Made by a program: the position numbers and the translations under genes. Shown here piece by piece: positions 63,106 through 64,000 of a stretch of DNA of 64,000 bases. The first letter of the stretch is position 1. Each line of letters opens with the position of its first letter. The notes under the pieces are model-generated. The model made no database searches and was not told where the DNA came from. It saw only the letters and a list, made by a program, of their open reading frames with translations. The stretch is taken from assembly GCF_000312425.1 (NCBI RefSeq), contig NZ_HE997181.1, forward strand, positions 5,503,788 through 5,567,787. Direction: 5' to 3'. The stretch is from Reyranella massiliensis 521. GTDB taxonomy: Bacteria > Pseudomonadota > Alphaproteobacteria > Reyranellales > Reyranellaceae.

Positions 63106-63944
63106 AATGACTTTGAGATGCCGACGATGACGCGGGAGGCGCAGTTCTGGGTGCCGAGGCAGTCCTGGACGGAGAGGTTTGTGCCTGTGTAGACGGCGGA
63201 GAGGTCGAAGCCGTAGACGTTGACGACGACGCCGGCCTGCCAGTCCCAGTAGTTGTCGTTGGGGATGCCGTAGTTGGGGAAGCGCTCGACATACTGGTTG
63301 CCGATGCTGCCGATGATCTTGAAGGCGATGTTCTCGTTGACGCGGATGAAGGGCAGGGGAACGGTGACTTGTGCCCACTTGTACCAGGCGTTGCCGGAGT
63401 TTGCGAAGAAGTTGGGGCTGTATCGGACGGCGGCCTGGAGCTGGGCGACGCCGAAATCGTATCCGGCGACGAGGCCGAACTCGTTGAAGTCGAAGTAGAG
63501 GTCGGCGGGGGCGCCGAGATAGTTGTAGCGGATATAGCCGAGGTCGAAGGTGAGCTTGTCGTCGAGGGCTTTTAGGCGGAGGCCGGCATTGAGGTCGATT
63601 TCGACGGAGGCGCCGGTGTTGGGGAAGTTGATGTTGGACCCCCAGGCGCTGACATAGGCCGACAGCGGGACCTTTTCGGAGACGGGGGCGGTTTCGTATC
63701 CGAAGGAGGCCTGGACGGCGACCTGTCGCTGGGTCTGTGAGATGCCGCGATAGGAATAGTCGTTGAGGAAGGCGAAGCCTGCGGTGAAGGTTCCGCCGAA
63801 CGGGCCTTTCCAGGTTTCTTTCTCGGGCGGCGTATCCGGCGCCGCGGGCGCCACCGGGTTCGGCGTGCCTTGAGCATAAGCGGCAGTGGACCCCAGCAGT
63901 GCGAGCATCGCTACCGCCAGACTTGCCGATTTCCTGAACATCAT
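63102..63944 (-). CDS. TorF family putative porin (Gcw_chp type)
   Basis: 280 aa from ATG 63944 (GGGGAGACG upstream). A signal peptide (FRKSASLAVAMLALLGSTAA, cut after YAQ) is followed by a beta-barrel protein: GTFTAGFAFLNDYSYRGISQ, a family hallmark, VPLSAYVSAWGSNINFPN, LTFDLGYIRYNYLGAPADLY, and a C-terminal Phe (VIVGISKSF) for outer-membrane insertion. Gcw_chp proteins are outer-membrane barrels of unknown transport role. The last 56 bp of the window upstream of it hold no gene. Confidence 0.9.
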   Translation of the reverse strand: MMFRKSASLAVAMLALLGSTAAYAQGTPNPVAPAAPDTPPEKETWKGPFGGTFTAGFAFLNDYSYRGISQTQRQVAVQASFGYETAPVSEKVPLSAYVSAWGSNINFPNTGASVEIDLNAGLRLKALDDKLTFDLGYIRYNYLGAPADLYFDFNEFGLVAGYDFGVAQLQAAVRYSPNFFANSGNAWYKWAQVTVPLPFIRVNENIAFKIIGSIGNQYVERFPNYGIPNDNYWDWQAGVVVNVYGFDLSAVYTGTNLSVQDCLGTQNCASRVIVGISKSF

Positions 63945-64000
63945 CGTCTCCCCTTGTTGCGGGGCGCAAAAGACGCGGGGCGGGCCTAGGAAATCCATGT

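Overview
The window is about 64 kb of gene-dense, high-GC DNA with short intergenic gaps (none over 300 bp) and many 4-bp ATGA/GTGA/TGATG gene overlaps. Gene content points to a metabolically versatile aerobic Alphaproteobacterium: many ABC uptake systems, xanthine dehydrogenase, catalase-peroxidase, cytochrome bo3 quinol oxidase, a TorF-type porin and QueC. A Rhodospirillales/Reyranella-like organism is a guess from overall style and is not proven by any single marker. I saw no rRNA, tRNA, CRISPR array, insertion sequence or prophage.

Layout. 1-7.9 kb (+): the end of a branched-chain-type substrate-binding protein, a fused LivH-LivM permease, LivG, LivF, a hydantoinase/oxoprolinase A-type protein and two mandelate-racemase-type enolase-superfamily enzymes. 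7.9-11.6 kb (-): amidase, aspartate dehydrogenase and GMC oxidoreductase. 11.7-13.5 kb (+): RraA-like aldolase, VOC protein and PPOX-fold protein. Together these look like an uptake and catabolic island for an unidentified cyclic amide or hydroxy/amino acid. 13.5-23.9 kb: a small secreted protein, a flavin monooxygenase, KatG, an RND efflux pump with its adaptor but no outer-membrane channel, and a secreted protein with a C-terminal Kazal domain. 24.0-25.8 kb: an ArsR regulator with three tandem AHSA1/SRPBCC genes. 25.9-33 kb: universal stress protein, a small Cys-phosphatase-like gene overlapping a VUT-family transporter, a DUF4142 protein, QueC, a CBS protein, then an operon of SDR, P1 peptidase, CrcB and a BaiN-type flavoprotein. 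33.1-41.5 kb: SnoaL-like protein, amidase, a complete oligopeptide-type ABC transporter (B, C, substrate-binding protein, D, F) and an AraC/GyrI-type regulator.

41.5-54.1 kb is a coherent bidirectional cluster. A nine-gene leftward set (two PuuE-like deacetylase-fold proteins, MmgE/PrpD, substrate-binding protein, LivHMGF, alpha/beta hydrolase) diverges from xanthine dehydrogenase genes xdhA and xdhB, suggesting purine/ureide or related cyclic-amide uptake and breakdown. 54-58.1 kb: TetR and VOC genes diverging across two matching operator-like palindromes, an SDR lacking the usual catalytic residues, and a two-gene operon of a thiolase and a protein joining a TerB-like N-terminus to a Coq4-like metal motif. 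58.3-64 kb: a single-pass membrane protein, cyoABCD without cyoE, a small methyltransferase and a TorF-family porin.

The observations most worth following up are the thiolase/TerB-Coq4-like pair, the PuuE-like plus XDH plus Liv cluster, the two SDRs with missing catalytic tyrosines, the Kazal-domain protein, the ArsR-triple-AHSA1 operon with an operator over the start codon, and a 14-bp hairpin that buries a ribosome binding site.
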